Below are positions 25,315 through 37,765 of a stretch of DNA of 64,000 nt, piece by piece. How positions within the stretch are numbered: the first letter of the stretch is position 1; every line of letters begins with the position of its first letter. The stretch is from Tomocerus qinae (lineage: Eukaryota; Arthropoda; Collembola; Entomobryomorpha; Tomoceridae). Below the pieces are notes generated by a model. The model had not been told where the DNA came from. It saw only the letters and a program-made list of their open reading frames with translations, and made no database searches. The DNA lies in contig CM034546.1 in NCBI GenBank assembly GCA_020055645.1, forward strand, positions 59,148,001-59,212,000. Reading direction: 5' to 3'. Made by a program: the position numbers and the translations under genes.

Positions 25315-26601
25315 AGGAATACAGTAGGAAGAGTAATTAGGATTAAATATTACAATTTAAGACATAATACGTAATATCATGATTATATTATGAAAATTAA
25401 TGGCGACAGTGTATTTCTCCCGCAGTGAAAGGGTACACTATAAGAAACAATTGTGGGCCTAAGAGGAGTATGAATTGGATTGTTCAAATACAAATATTAT
25501 ATGTATTCATATTGTCTGAGTCTGTTTAAATTTTTGTTGTGCACTATACAGTAATAAAAATATTCAATTTCTTAGATAAACAATCTGACGCTGTCAAGCA
25601 TAAGGCATAGTATATTGTTGTCCAAACATTTTTGAAACTATATAGACAGGAAATTTGGACAACAATTAATTTGCGCTTCTATGTATTATAAATTGGATTT
25701 TAACACTAATGTTGTTCAGGACTTGACTCCGTCTAATCAACATACATCTAATAATAAGCAATAGGAACAATAGTGTCCAAATTCAAAGCAAAAAATTGCT
25801 AACGTCAAATCCTATATCTATTATAGCGGGCGGCATAGCCTTTCGATAAGAAGTAATTATTGGGGCAATCGGCCTCTATAGGGTAATTTTAAAATGCGCA
25901 TATCTTGGTACATGACAATATATGTCCTGTGTATTATTACATTAGAGAGCCAGGTTATCTATGCTTTTTTGTTTCTATGAAATGATTAGTTAAATATTGT
26001 CCATTTAGGTGGACGCGGACGTCCTGAAATATTCATATCCAAATTCAGCCAACCTTCTCTTTGTTTTCGTATCAAAATTAGTAAGTCAAAATTGTAGAGT
26101 AGTTACACCCTACGTTTATAATATTTGCCTATAGAATCCCACAAATATTATTATGTAATTTTTTAAAGTTGAAAACAAAGTTAAACTTAGGCGATTGTAA
26201 TACAGTCCATGTATTTGTAAAAACAAAAATATGGGTATTTTGTTTCTACCTGTTATTAATTTGTTGTGGTTTTCATTTTGTGTTGAACATAGCAGCATTT
26301 CACTGTACCTACTGTACAGTACTATAATACCTATTTATTAAAGTTCGCCCATACGATGTTCCAATTTTTTCATTATTCTTTATCAAAAGGTATTTAAAAT
26401 AATGGTGTTCCAGGTATTTAAACTAAGCTATTTGTAGTTGGGTGCTTCCATTCACAATTTTATTGTGTTACCTTCAGGATCTAATAACCTTCGGTAACCA
26501 AACTGAAATTTTCAATAAGACCAAATCAATTTAAATATTGATATCTGGATCAACATTTAAAATATCATAATAGGCCGGTTGCTCTGCCAATTCGTGTCAA
26601 A
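25315..26601. other. Spacer between copies 7 and 8
   Basis: No gene. Shortest spacer of the third subfamily, an older diverged version of the duplicated spacer unit: GAGCCAGGTTATCTATGC at about 25947 and TTTGTTGTGGTTTTCATTTT at about 26261. Confidence 0.55.
26385..26430 (+). promoter_or_regulatory. Type B promoter block before copy 8
   Basis: TATTTAAAATAATGGTGTTC and GGTATTTAAAC: the GGAGCTC core is mutated here, unlike in copies 7 and 9-12. Confidence 0.5.
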
Positions 26602-27304
26602 ATGGCAAACAATATTAAATCGTTCAGTAACAAAAATACATTACTAATGCTCAAGCTAATGTTGGACTTGGCTTTTATTTGTGGAGCAATTCCCGTCAGA
26701 CTGTACATCACAAAAGAGCAACAACCGAAATACATCGCTAAAATTGGAAACAAATGTTTATGCAGGCTGGGTCTTCTGGCTCTGCTTTCATATGTTTTGT
26801 ATCTGGGGTTTCGACTGCTAAGCGCTTTTTGGATTAAAGATTTTGGAAAGACAATCGGCTACTTTAGCTGCATGGCATTTTTTCTTGGATTTTCTGGAAT
26901 ATCATTGTTTCAATGGACAACCCTTTCTAGAAGTGAAAGTCTGACAACATTTGTAACTGCCATGCTAACTTATGTCGAACATTTTGAAGGTACGTCGTTT
27001 TACAAATTTTTATACAGTTTCAAAAGCATACATTATTGATAGATTATTGTACGATTTTTAAAAGATAAGTCGTTGTACAGGCATCAATTTTAATTATTTT
27101 CAAAAAATTTACAGAGAAAGACAAAATGCCGATGAAATTTAAAATCATTCACGAGAAGAGAAAACGGGCATTTCACTACTTCATAATGGCCATGTTTGCT
27201 GTGGGTGCTATCATAACGTTTATTTTCACATTTGCCGCCTTTCGTCGTCCAACTAGGGAAGCATTTTTATCTTCTGCTCTCCTCCCTTCCAAATCCCATT
27301 CATA

Positions 27305-27907
27305 TCGTCCCTTAAGGATCGAAAAAGCCTCTATCCACTTTCAGATTGGTGGACAAATAAGCCTATATCCATTTTTTGTTTGGTGGACGAATAAGCCTAT
27401 ATCCAATTTTCGTTTGGTGCAGGAAATAGCCTCTGTCATCTTACAGCATTACGTAAAGTTGTCGGGGCACAGTAAGAATAAACAAGTTGACGAAATGAAG
27501 TATTTATTATTTTTATGTTGATACTTGAAATATATCATGCTAGAATGTACATAAGCATTATAAAATTTTAGCTAATTACACAATAAGACAAAAACAAAAC
27601 TTTTAATGACACAAATTCGTATTTTGATATTGGATAAAACTGGACTGGCTGGAAGGAAGAATAAAATTTCAATATTTCCGCCACCCATATTAACTATGTA
27701 TCAATACGCCCCTATAACTTTACAAGCAAAGCTGCAAGAGGATAGAAGCTATTTCCTGCACCAAACGAAAATTGGATATAGGCTTATTCGTCCACCAAAC
27801 AAAAAATGGATATAGGCTTATTCGTCCACCAAACAAAAAATGGATATAGGCTTATTCGTCCACCAATCTGAAAGTGGATACAGGCTTTTTCGATCCTTAA
27901 GGGACGA
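27305..27907. mobile_element. MITE, TCGTCCCTTAAGG family, inserted in exon 2 of copy 8
   Basis: 603 bp flanked by TA (27303-27304 and 27908-27909). Terminal inverted repeats start TCGTCCCTTAAGGATCG and extend as imperfect arms of about 130-160 bp made of tandem GGTGGACGAATAAGCC-like units; the middle (about 27440-27745) is not palindromic. The empty site is recovered exactly by comparison with copy 9. TA duplication and no coding capacity fit a non-autonomous Tc1/mariner-like element, although the family is not proven. Confidence 0.88.
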
Positions 27908-28130
27908 TAGTATTCTATCATTCGAATAGCTTGCTTACTGCACCAGTTTTGGATGTTTAGCCTCGGAACGTTAAATGGCTTGGGATATTGTACCTGCTAA
28001 CTGTTTATGATCTTCTGGATAAATAATTTGTACAAACCCCAAAAGTAATTGAAATTGTTGCTTATTATTATATGTAACAAAATTTAAATCAATTAGTTAA
28101 ATGAAATCGTTTATATTTATTTCTGAATCA

Positions 28131-28337
28131 TCCTTTAAGGAAGTATATTTATCTTCAACGCAATTTGCAAAGGAAATAGCTTTAACCCACTCTCTGTCGT
28201 CCGTACGAAGTAGCCTCAATAACTCACTTTTTAATTGGGGCATTGAGGCTATTTCGTTCACACAACAAAAAGTGGAAAGAAGCAAATGTGTATTAAAACG
28301 AAGAGTGGATTGATTCTAAATTGTTTCTTAAGGGACG
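28131..28337. mobile_element. Degenerate TCGTCCCTTAAGG-type MITE in intron 2 of copy 8
   Basis: Ends are weakly conserved: TCCTTTAAGG on the left and CTTAAGGGACGA on the right. Internal inverted TAGCCTCAATA / TATTGAGGCTA units are complementary. A nearly identical copy sits at the same place in copy 9, so it was there before those genes duplicated. Confidence 0.7.
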
Positions 28338-29360
28338 AAATAATTAATTATTTCTACCTCAAATACAAAACATATTATTATTATTTTGATTTTCGATTTC
28401 TTACTATTTCAGATTTGACAAGCGGAACCCAAGAGATATTAATTCGATTCCAATATCAGATATTGTAATATCATATCGCTGCCTTCAACTCCTTGATATA
28501 ACTTTCAACCAAATGTTTGCCAACCTGAATTTTATTATGCAGATGATGTTATCAAGATGCGTACTGGCTTGCAATTTCTTCATCATAAAATTTTACAGAG
28601 ATATTGTTTTTCGTGTAATTCTGGTCTATTCGATTGTATCTGTATTGCACACTTTACTATGGTTTGTAGTCTTGCTTTTTTATAGTAAGATTTATAAAGT
28701 TTCAAATAGCACTATTAAATCGTGGAAATACTACGACGGACATAAGACCCTAAAAGGAATTTACTTCAATCAGTTCCGCAAATCCTGCTGGCCCACAAAA
28801 ATCAGGCTAGGGTCGTTCAGAATTGTGCGCAATAAAAAAACCGCAGCAGCGTTTGTCATTCTAATAGCGCGGAATACCTTCAAACTATTGATGGCTTTAC
28901 AATAGCGAAGTTAGGGCCTCGGCCTATAGGGCTATAAACGTTATAATATGATATAATTTGATATACTTCAATTCACGCAGTATTTTGTAATCTCCCGTTT
29001 CTTCGGCTTCTCACACTCTCATATTTCTTAATTCTCACCAACCTACAATTGGTCGCCATGAACTTCTCCCCCTGTGAGGGGGTACATTGCAAGAAATTGT
29101 TGTGGTTGTGGGCCTAAGAAAAGTTAGAGGAGTATGATTTTTATGATATCTGTAATTATGCTAATTTAAAAAAGTTAAATTATTATAATTGATAATTATG
29201 TATTTATATTGTCTTTTTAAACTCTCGTTGTCGCCTATATTAGTAATAATAATAACCATTATAATAATTTTAATATAATGTGTATACACCATCAATAATA
29301 AATATAGAAATTGTCACCTATGGAGAAAAATCAATGTGCATAATAATATGTATTATATCG

Positions 29361-30540
29361 ACCCTTAAGGAACCATTTAGCCTTTATCTACTTTTTGTTT
29401 TATATACGAAATAGCCTGAATCCCCTTTTTGTTAGGGGTATATTGACTTACACCTCCTTGGTACATCAATAATTTGATTATTCCTAACATTATCCAATGA
29501 CTTCATTGGCATTGGTAACATTAAACGGATTGAGGTCATTAGAGAAGAAAAGTTGATTGAGGCTATTTCGTACACAAAACAAGAAATTCAATTCAAACCA
29601 ATTTAATTTTTATAAAAGCAATCTGATGCCATTTACCTGTCAGACAAAAGGCATAATATATTATTTTTGTGCAAACATTTTCCACAAATATCCATAAACA
29701 GAAAATTTCTATTACTATTAATTACTTTGAATGTTTATCCTTGCTATATATTAGTAATTGGATTTAAAAAAGTGTAATATTATTCAGGACCTAGCGCCGC
29801 CATATCAGCAATAGATATCTAAAATTACACAGTTGGCACATATTGTCGAAATCCAAAGTAAACAAATTTGCTAGAGTTAATTTCTATGTCTACTAAGGGC
29901 GGCATTGCTTTTCGATTGGAAGTAATTACTGTTTAAATTGGTCACTTATACAGGGAAATTTTATAGTACGTACCTATTACATGGCGGTATGAAAACCAGG
30001 TTATCGATGCATTTTGTTGTTTCTATGATATCACGCTTTAGACATTGGCCATTTTTGCAGACGTCGGGAATTATTATTAAAATAATAATAGCCGACTTCA
30101 GAGATATTTAGCACCAAATTCAGCCAACCTTTTCTATGCTCTTGTTTCAATGTAAGTAACTAAAAATTGTGCAGTACAATGCAACCTATCTTTAATGTAT
30201 TTGCGAATAGAATGCAAATAACATATTATTATGTCTTTCCCTAAGTTTTCTCAATATTGATAGCAAGGTTTAAGGGTTATTATCATGCAGGGAACAAAAA
30301 AGGACATTTTTTGCCTTTTACCCTTTTTGTCTATTTTATAAAAAAGGTAAGACTAAGATTTTTTTAAATCAGTCCTTTCTTGCCTTTTTTGATGTAGCAC
30401 TGGGTCCCTTTTACTTCTATTTTACATGTAAATAAGGTAAAAAGCACTTCTTTTTCAGAAAAAGTAGCGCTTTTTTACTTTTTTGTGAAAAAGGAGTACC
30501 TTTTTTGTTCCCTGGTTATTTTAGACGATGCTACTGCCGT
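29361..30540. repeat. Spacer segment duplicated at 33121-34300 (first copy)
   Basis: Over about 1.2 kb this segment and 33121-34300 read almost the same base for base, including transposon remnants (AAGGAACCATTTAG, the CAGGGAACAA element). Together with copies 8 and 9 it defines a tandem unit of about 3.76 kb. Confidence 0.85.
30288..30514. mobile_element. Short palindromic element with CAGGGAACAAAAAAGG ends, copy a
   Basis: 227 bp, ends complementary (CAGGGAACAAAAAAGG and CCTTTTTTGTTCCCTG), interior made of poly-A/T-rich AAAAAGG units. Near-duplicates GTTATTAT and GTTATTTT flank it with a 4-nt offset, so an hAT-type origin is only suggested. The spacer before copy 11 lacks it at the matching place (near 37840). 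Confidence 0.7.
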
Positions 30541-30710
30541 CCACGTATTTGTAAAAACAAAAATGTAGAGATGTTGTTTTAACTTATTATTAATTTGTTG
30601 TAGTTTACATTTAGTGTTAGAGATAGCATCTTACTGCGTAGTATGCTAAGAAATAACAAATGGTTTACGTTCTCATTTAACGTGGTTTAATTTAGTTTTT
30701 AATTATTGTT

Positions 30711-30760
30711 TATGAAAAGGTATTTAAATTAATGGAGCTCCAGTTTGGGTATTTAAACGG
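30711..30760 (+). promoter_or_regulatory. Type B promoter block before copy 9
   Basis: TATTTAAATTAATGGAGCTC and GGGTATTTAAACGG, 214 nt before the ATG; matches copy 7 almost exactly. Confidence 0.55.
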
Positions 30761-30973
30761 AGATATTGTTGACTGCCTTACATTCTCAATTTTATTGTGT
30801 TACCTTTTGGAAACAAAATTCCGTTCCGCATAGAAAAATACACGACCAAATTTATTTGAAAATTGATCAATGGATCGATTTTTAAAATATAATAACATTC
30901 CAATTAGCCAGGTGTGTCAACCTTTAAATTACTAGTTTCATAAAATCAGAAGGAACAAAACATTTTTGTCAAA

Positions 30974-32628
30974 ATGTCAACCAATTTTAAATTGTTCAGT
31001 AACAAAAGAACATTACTAATGCTCAAGATTATGTTGGACTTAGCTTATATTTGGGGAGCAATTCCCCTAAAACTGCACATCACGAAAGGACAACATCCGA
31101 AATACATCGCTAAAGTTAGGAATAAAAGTTTATGCTGGCTGGCTTTTCTGGTCCTGTTGTCGTATGTTTCGTATCTGGGGTTTCGACTGCTAAGCGCTTT
31201 TTGGATTAAAGATTTTGGAAAGACGATCGGCTACTTTAGCTGTATGGTATTTTTCATCGGATTTTCTGGAACATCATTACTTCAGTGGACATCTCTTTCT
31301 AAAAGTGAAAGCTTTGCAGCATTTATAACTGCTCTGTTAAACTATGTCGAACATTTTGAGGGTAAGTCGTCTTTAAAAAAGACTTACACCATTTCAAAAG
31401 CATACATAAAAAATACGCTAATGTTAATTATTCTCAAAAATTTTACAGAGAAAAACAAAATGCCGATGAAATTTAAAAACATTCACGAGAAGAGAAAACG
31501 AACATTACACTATTTCATAATGGCCATGTTTTTTGTGGGGATTATCTCAACGTTTCTATTCACATTTGCCGCATTTCGTCGTCCAACTAGAGAAGCATTT
31601 TTATCTTCTGCACTTCTCCCTTCAAAATTCCATCCTTATTATTCTATCATTCGAATAGCTTGCTTACTGCACCAGTTTTGGATGTTTAGCCTCGGAACGT
31701 TAAATGGCTTGGGATATTGTACCTGCGTACTGTACTTGATCTTCTGGATAAATAATTTGTATAAACCACAAAAGTAATTGAAATCATTGCTTATTATTAT
31801 ATGTAACAAAAACTAAATCAATTAGTTAAATGAAATCATTTATATTTATTTCTGAATCATCCTTTAAGGAAGTATATTTATCTTCAACGCAATTTGCAAA
31901 GGAAATAGCTTTAACCCACTTTCTGTCGTCCGTACGAAGTAGCCTCAATAACTCACTTTTTAATTGGGGCATTGAGGCTATTTCGTTCACACAACAAAAA
32001 GTGGAAAGAAGCAAATGTGTATTAAAACGAAGAGTGGATTGATTCTAAATTGTTTCTTAAGGGACGAAATAATTAATTATTTCTACCTCAAATACAAAAC
32101 ATATTATTTTGATTTTCGATTTCTTACTATTTCAGATTTGATAAGCAGAACGCAAGAAATATTAATTCGATTCCAATATCGGATATTGTAATTTCATATC
32201 GCTGCCTCCAACTCCTTGATATTACGCTCAACCAAATGATGGCCGACTTGAATTTTATCCTGAAGATGTTGTTATCAAGATGCGTGCTGGCTTGCAATTT
32301 CTTTATCATAAAATTTTATAGAGATATTGTTTTCCGTGTAATTCTAGTCTATTCGATTGTATCTGTAATGCACACTTTACTATGGTTTGCAGTCTTGCTT
32401 TTTTATAGTAAGATCTATAAAGTTTCAAATGGTACTATTAAATCCTGGAAATACTACGACGGACATAGGACCCAAAAAGGAATTTATTTTAATAAATTCC
32501 GTAAATCCTGCTGGCCTACCAAAGTTAGAATAGGGTCATTCAGTATTGTGCGCAATAAAAAAAACGCAGCAGCGTTTGTCATTCTAATAGCGCGGAATAC
32601 CTTTAAACTATTGATGACTTTACAATAG
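30974..32628 (+). CDS. Chemoreceptor-like 7TM protein, array copy 9
   Basis: Exons 30974-31361, 31449-31773 and 32136-32628 give 401 aa. Intron 1 is 87 nt, a multiple of three without an in-frame stop, so an unspliced transcript stays in frame and adds 29 residues between helices 3 and 4; canonical GTAAGT and TTACAG sites and alignment to the other copies still support splicing. Exon 2 ends YKPQK instead of YKPLK. Exon 3 has KVRIGSFSIV where most copies have RLGSFRIV. This is the intact sister of dead copy 8, sharing a degenerate MITE in intron 2. Confidence 0.83.
31860..32066. mobile_element. Degenerate TCGTCCCTTAAGG-type MITE in intron 2 of copy 9
   Basis: Counterpart of the element at 28131-28337, differing by only a few bases. 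Shared position in both introns shows that it was inherited with the gene and did not insert twice. Confidence 0.7.
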
Positions 32629-33120
32629 CGAAGTTTGAAGTTAGGGATATAAAAGTTATTAGTGTAACTTATTAATTCACGATACATGATATAATTTGAT
32701 ATACCTCAATTCACAGTATTTTGGAATCTCCCATTTCTTTCGCTTCTCACACTCTCAGCTTTCTTAATTATCACCGACCTACCATTGGTCACCGCGGGAA
32801 TTTATCACCCCGTGAGGGGGTACATTGCAAGAAATTGTTGTTGTGGGTCTTATAAAAGTTAGAGGAGTATACGTATGATTTGGAATATTCTAATACAAAT
32901 TATAATGATATCTGTAATCATGCACATTTGAAAATGTTAATTATTATAATGATAATTATGTATTTATATTGTCTTTTAAAACTTTCGTTGTAGCCTATAT
33001 TAGTAACAATGATAACCTTATTATAATAATTTTAATCTTATATGCATGCACCATCAATAATAAATATAGAAATTGTCACCAATGGAGAAAAATCAATGTG
33101 CATAATAATATGTATAATAT

Positions 33121-34300
33121 CATCCCTTAAGGAACCATTTAGTCTTTATCTACTTTCTGTTTTGTGTACAAAATAGCCTGAATCCCCTTTTTGTTCGGAG
33201 TATATTGATTTCCACCTCCTTGGTACATCAATTTGATTATTCGTAACATTATCCAATGACTTCATTAGCATTGGTAACATTAAATGGATTGAAATCATTA
33301 GAGAAGAAAAGTTGATTGAGGCTATTTCCTACACAAAACAAGAAATTCAATTCAAACCAATTTAATTTTTATAAAAGCAATCTGATGCCATTTACCTGTC
33401 AGACAAAAGGCATAATATATTATTTTTGTGCAAACATTTTCCACAAATATCCATAAACAGAAAATTTCTATTACTATTAATTACTTTGAATGTTTATCCT
33501 TGCTATATATTAGTAATTGGATTTAAAAAAGTGTAATATTATTCAGGACCTAGCGCCGCCATATCAGCAATAGATATCTAAAATTACACAGTTGGCACAT
33601 ATTGTCGAAATCCAAAGTAAACAAATTTGCTAAAGTCAATTTCTATGTCTACTAAGGGCGGCATTGCTTTTCGATTGGAAGTAATTACTGTTTAAATTGG
33701 TCACTTATATCGGAAAATTTTTAGGTACGTATACCTATTACATGGCGGTATGAAAACCAGGTTATCGATGCATTTTGTTGTTTCTATGATATCACGCTTT
33801 AGACATTGGCCATTTTTGCAGACGTCGGGAATTATTATTAAAATAATAATAGCCGACTTCAGAGATATTTAGTACCCAATTCAGCCAACCTTTTCTATGC
33901 TCTTGTTTCAATGTAAGTAACTAAAAATTGTGCAGTACAATGCAACCTATCTTTAATGTATTTGCGAATAGAATGCAAATAACATATTATTATGTCTTTC
34001 CCTAAGTTTTCTCAATATTGATAGCAAGGTTTAAGGGTTATTATCATGCAGGGAACAAAAAAGGACATTTTTTGCCTTTTACCCTTTTTGTCTATTTTAT
34101 AAAAAAGGTAGGATTAAGATTTTTTAAATCAGTCCTTTCTTGCCTTTTTTGATGTAGCACTGTGTCCCTTTTACTTCTATTTTACATGTAAATAAGGTAA
34201 AAAGCACTTCTTTTTCAGAAAAAGTAGCGCTTTTTTACTTTTTTGTGAAAAAGGAGTACCTTTTTTGTTCCCTGGTTATTTTAGACGATGCTACTGCCGT
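33121..34300. repeat. Spacer segment duplicated at 29361-30540 (second copy)
   Basis: Second copy of the duplicated spacer, about 3.75 kb further on. Small differences only: a few substitutions and 1-3 nt indels in homopolymers. Confidence 0.85.
34049..34274. mobile_element. Short palindromic element with CAGGGAACAAAAAAGG ends, copy b
   Basis: Nearly identical to 30288-30514, at the same position in the next spacer. It spread by tandem duplication of the gene-plus-spacer unit, not by transposition. Confidence 0.7.
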
Positions 34301-34474
34301 CCACACGTATTTGTAAAAACAAAAATATGTGGATGTTATTAATACTTATTGATAATAATTTGTTGTGGTTTTCATTTTGGGCTGTAGTGCAGATAGCATC
34401 GTACTGCGCAGTGCTAAGTAATAACAAATGGTTTACGTTCTCACTAACGTGGTTTAATTTAGTTTTCATCACTA

Positions 34475-34526
34475 TTTATCAAAAGGTGTTTAAATTAATG
34501 GAGCTCAAACTAGTTTATTTAAACCC
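34475..34526 (+). promoter_or_regulatory. Type B promoter block before copy 10
   Basis: GTTTAAATTAATGGAGCTC, then GTTTATTTAAACCC, about 210 nt before the ATG. Confidence 0.55.
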
Positions 34527-34734
34527 AACAGTTGTTGACTGCCTTCCATTCCCAATTTTATTGTGCTACCTTTTGGAAACAAAATTCCGTTCCGCATAGA
34601 AAAATACACGACCAAATTTATTTGAAAATTGATCAATGGATCGATTTTTAAAATATAATAACATTCCAATTCCTTTGTCAACCTTTAAATTACTAGTTTC
34701 ATAAAATCAGAAGTACCAAAACATTGTTGTCAAA

Positions 34735-36175
34735 ATGGAAAACAATGTTAAGCCGTTCAGTAACAAAAACACGTTGCTACTGCTTAAGCTAATGTTAGAT
34801 TTGGCTTTTATTTGTGGAGCAATTCCCTTAAAACTGCACATCACGAAAGGACCACACCCGAAATACATGGCTAAAGTTAGAAATAAAAGTTTCTGCTGGT
34901 TGGCTTTCCTTATTCTGCTTTCATATGTTTCGTATCTGGGGTTTCGACTGTTAAGCGCTTTTTGGATTAAAGATTTTGGGAAAACGATCGGCTACTTTAG
35001 CTGCATGGCATTTTTTATCCAATTTTCTGGAACATCAACGTTTCAATGGACATTCCTTTCCAAAAGTGAAGGCTTTGCAGCATCCATAACAGCCCTGATA
35101 AATTATGCCGAACAATTTGAGGGTAAGTCTCTTTAAAACATTTTACGCTATTTCAAAATCATACATAAAATATTCTATAATCTAATATTTTACAGAAAAT
35201 GACAAAATGCCCATGAAATTTAAAAACATTCACGAAAAGAGAAAACGGGAACTTCACTATCACATAATGGCTATTGTATTTGTGGGTATCATCTCAGCGT
35301 TTCTTTTCACGTATGCTGCCTATCGTCGTCCAACTAGAGAAGCATTTTTATCTTCTGTACTCCTCCCTTCAAAATCTCATCCTTATTATTCTATCATTCG
35401 AATAGCTTGTGTACTGCACCAGTCATGGATGTTTGGTCTCGCATTGTTAAATGGATTGGGGTATTTCACTTGCGTACTGTACATGAACTTCTGGATAAGT
35501 AATTTTTACAAACCACTAAAGTAATTAAAATTAATGCCTTTATTACACGTTGCAAAGGCTAAATAAATAAATAAGTTAAATAAAATGAAGTGAGAAAATA
35601 GTTACACATATTATAATAATATCATGCATTATTTCTAGTTCAAATAGAAATTATTAATTTGATATTCAAATTATTATTTCAGATTTGACAAATTGGACCC
35701 AAAAGATATTAATGTGATTCCAATATCGGATATTATAGTCTCATATCGCTGCCTCCAACTCCTTGATATTACGCTCAATCAAACGTTTGCTAATTTGAAT
35801 TTCATCATGCAGATGATGTTATCAAGATGCGCTCTGGCTTGCAATTTCTTCACCATAAAATTTTACAGAGATATTGTTTTTCGTGTGCTTCTAGTCTATT
35901 CGGTTGCATCTCTAATGATTACTTTTCTATGCTTTGTAGTCTTGCTTTTTTATAGTAAGATTTATAAAGCTTCAAATGGTACTATTAAATCGTGGAAATA
36001 CTACGAGGGACATAAGACCCGAAAAGGAATTTATTTTAATCAATTCCGTAAATCCTGCTGGCCTACCAAAGTCAGATTGGGGTCGTTCAGAATTGTACGC
36101 AATAAAAAAACCGCAGCAGCGTTTGTCATTCTAATAGCACGGAATACATTCAAACTATTAATGGCTTTACAATAG
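34735..36175 (+). CDS. Chemoreceptor-like 7TM protein, array copy 10
   Basis: Exons 34735-35122, 35196-35520 and 35683-36175 give 401 aa. Intron 1 (73 nt) and intron 2 (162 nt) are short and free of insertions. Residues 129-133 read EENDK across the first splice. The exon 3 product holds FDKLDPKDINVIPIS, a hydrophobic stretch near 275-298 that may lie in the membrane surface, a strong helix at 302-329, the KSWKYYEG and SCWPTK marks (Cys near 362) and a C-terminal helix ending TFKLLMALQ. Shares the QWTFLSK third-loop variant and YAAYRRPTREAF with copies 11 and 12. Confidence 0.84.
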
Positions 36176-37528
36176 CGAAGAAGTTAACAGAGATAAAGTT
36201 ATATCAAGAGATAGAGATATTAAGTTATAAAAGTTATTGACATAACTTATTGATTCACGATACATTATATTATGTGATATACTTCAATTCACATATTTTG
36301 GAATCTCCCTTTTCTTCCGCTTTTCACACTCTCAGCTTTCTTAATTGTCAGCGACCTACCTTTGGTCACTGTGAACTTCTCCCCCTGTGAGGGGGTATAT
36401 TGCATGAAATTGTTGTGGGCCTAAGAAAAGTTAGAGGAGTATGATTTGGAATATCCAAATACGAATTATTATTTATGATTATGATATCTGTAATTATGCT
36501 AATTTTAAAATGTTAATTATTATATTTGATAATTATGTATTTATATTGTCTTTCGTATATTAGTAATTAAAGTAATACCCTTATTATAATAATTTTAATC
36601 TAAAATGCATGCACAATCGATAATAAAAATAGAAATTGTCACCAATGGATAAAAATCAATATTATGCGTAATAATATGTATAATATATCCACCTTAAAGG
36701 GAAAATTTAGCCTTTATCTACTCTTTGTTTTATGTACGAAATAGCCTGAATCCCCCTTTTTTTCGGGGTATATTGACTTCCACCTTCTTGGTACATCAAT
36801 TTGATATTCCTAATATTCCCCAATGACGTCATGGTATTGGTAACATTAAATGGATTGAGGTCATTAGACAAGAAAAGTATATTGAGGCTATTTCGTAAAA
36901 CAAGAAATTCAATTCAAACCAATTTAATTTTCATAAAATCAATCTGATGCCTTTTACCTGTCAGGCAAAAGGCATAATTTATTATTATACAAACATTTTT
37001 CGGAAATATCCAAAGACAGTAAATTTCTATTACTATTAATTACTTTGAATGCCTATCCTTGCTATTTATTAGTAATTGGATTTTAAAATTGTAATATTAT
37101 TCAGGACCTAGCGCCACCACATCAGCAATAGATATCTAAAATTACACAGTAAGCACATATTGTCGAAATCCAAAGCAAACAAATTTGCTAAAGTCAATTT
37201 CTATGTCTACTAGGAGCGGAATAGCTTTTCGATTGGAAGTAATTACTGTTTAAATCGGCCACTTATATCGGAAAATTTTTAGGTACGTATACCTTTTTAA
37301 ATGGCGGTATGAGAACCAGGCTATCGATGTATTCTGTTATTACTCTGAAATTAGTTAAAAATTGTCCATTTTTATAGACGTCCGGAATGATTATTAAAAT
37401 AATGATAGCCGACTTCAAAGATATTTAGTACTTCTGGCAACCAAATTCAGCCAACCTTTTTTATGCTCTTGTTTCAATGTAATTACCTAAAAAAATGGGA
37501 AGTACCTGTAACCTATCTTTAGAGTTGC

Positions 37529-37765
37529 GAATATTCCCATTTCCCACCTATGTTTGTTGGACGTCCGGGAAATTCGGGAAATTGTGGTTAATGGGAAATA
37601 GTGGGAAATATGGGAAATAAAGCTCAAAAATTTGAATTTTGGCGCAATTTTGGCTCTATTTCCCACTATTTCCCACACTACCCATTTCCCACTCCATTTT
37701 GATACCCACATTTCCCAGTGGGAAATGGGAAACTTCCCGTTAGTGGTATTTCCCAGTCGAAACCC
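37529..37765. mobile_element. Insertion rich in TTTCCCA / TGGGAAA repeats
   Basis: Compared with the matching spacers near 30205 and 33967, about 240 bp is inserted here after GTTGCGAAT. It consists of many copies of TTTCCCA and its complement TGGGAAA in both orientations, able to fold. No coding capacity. Confidence 0.6.

Larger units (their letters stand above)
26602..28905 (+). pseudogene. Chemoreceptor-like copy 8, split by a MITE
   Basis: Exon 1 is 26602-26989 and exon 3 is 28413-28905, both intact. Exon 2 (27115-28044) is interrupted by a 603-bp element at 27305-27907; removing it with one copy of the TA target duplication leaves exactly 325 nt, aligned with copy 9 across the junction. 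Independently, a TAA replaces the GTA valine codon of the TCVLY stretch near 28001-28003, so the gene would be dead even without the insertion. Translation runs from exon 2 into the element and stops at 27521. Exon 3 shows no decay (TFKLLMALQ ending), so inactivation is recent. Confidence 0.85.
28906..30973. other. Spacer between copies 8 and 9
   Basis: No gene. Most of it is repeated after copy 9. Contains a TCGTCCCTTAAGG-type remnant (about 29358-29590), the element 30288-30514 and the type B promoter block. Confidence 0.65.
32629..34734. other. Spacer between copies 9 and 10
   Basis: No gene. Near-copy of the preceding spacer. After about 34300 it diverges towards its own promoter (ACTAGTTTATTTAAACCC). 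The frame 34288-34599 is spacer, repeated elsewhere without an open frame. Confidence 0.65.

Noticed and set aside
30974-31777. Single-exon 267-aa protein
   Set aside because: It is exon 1, the 87-nt in-frame intron and exon 2 of copy 9 read through; splice sites and all sister genes support splicing.
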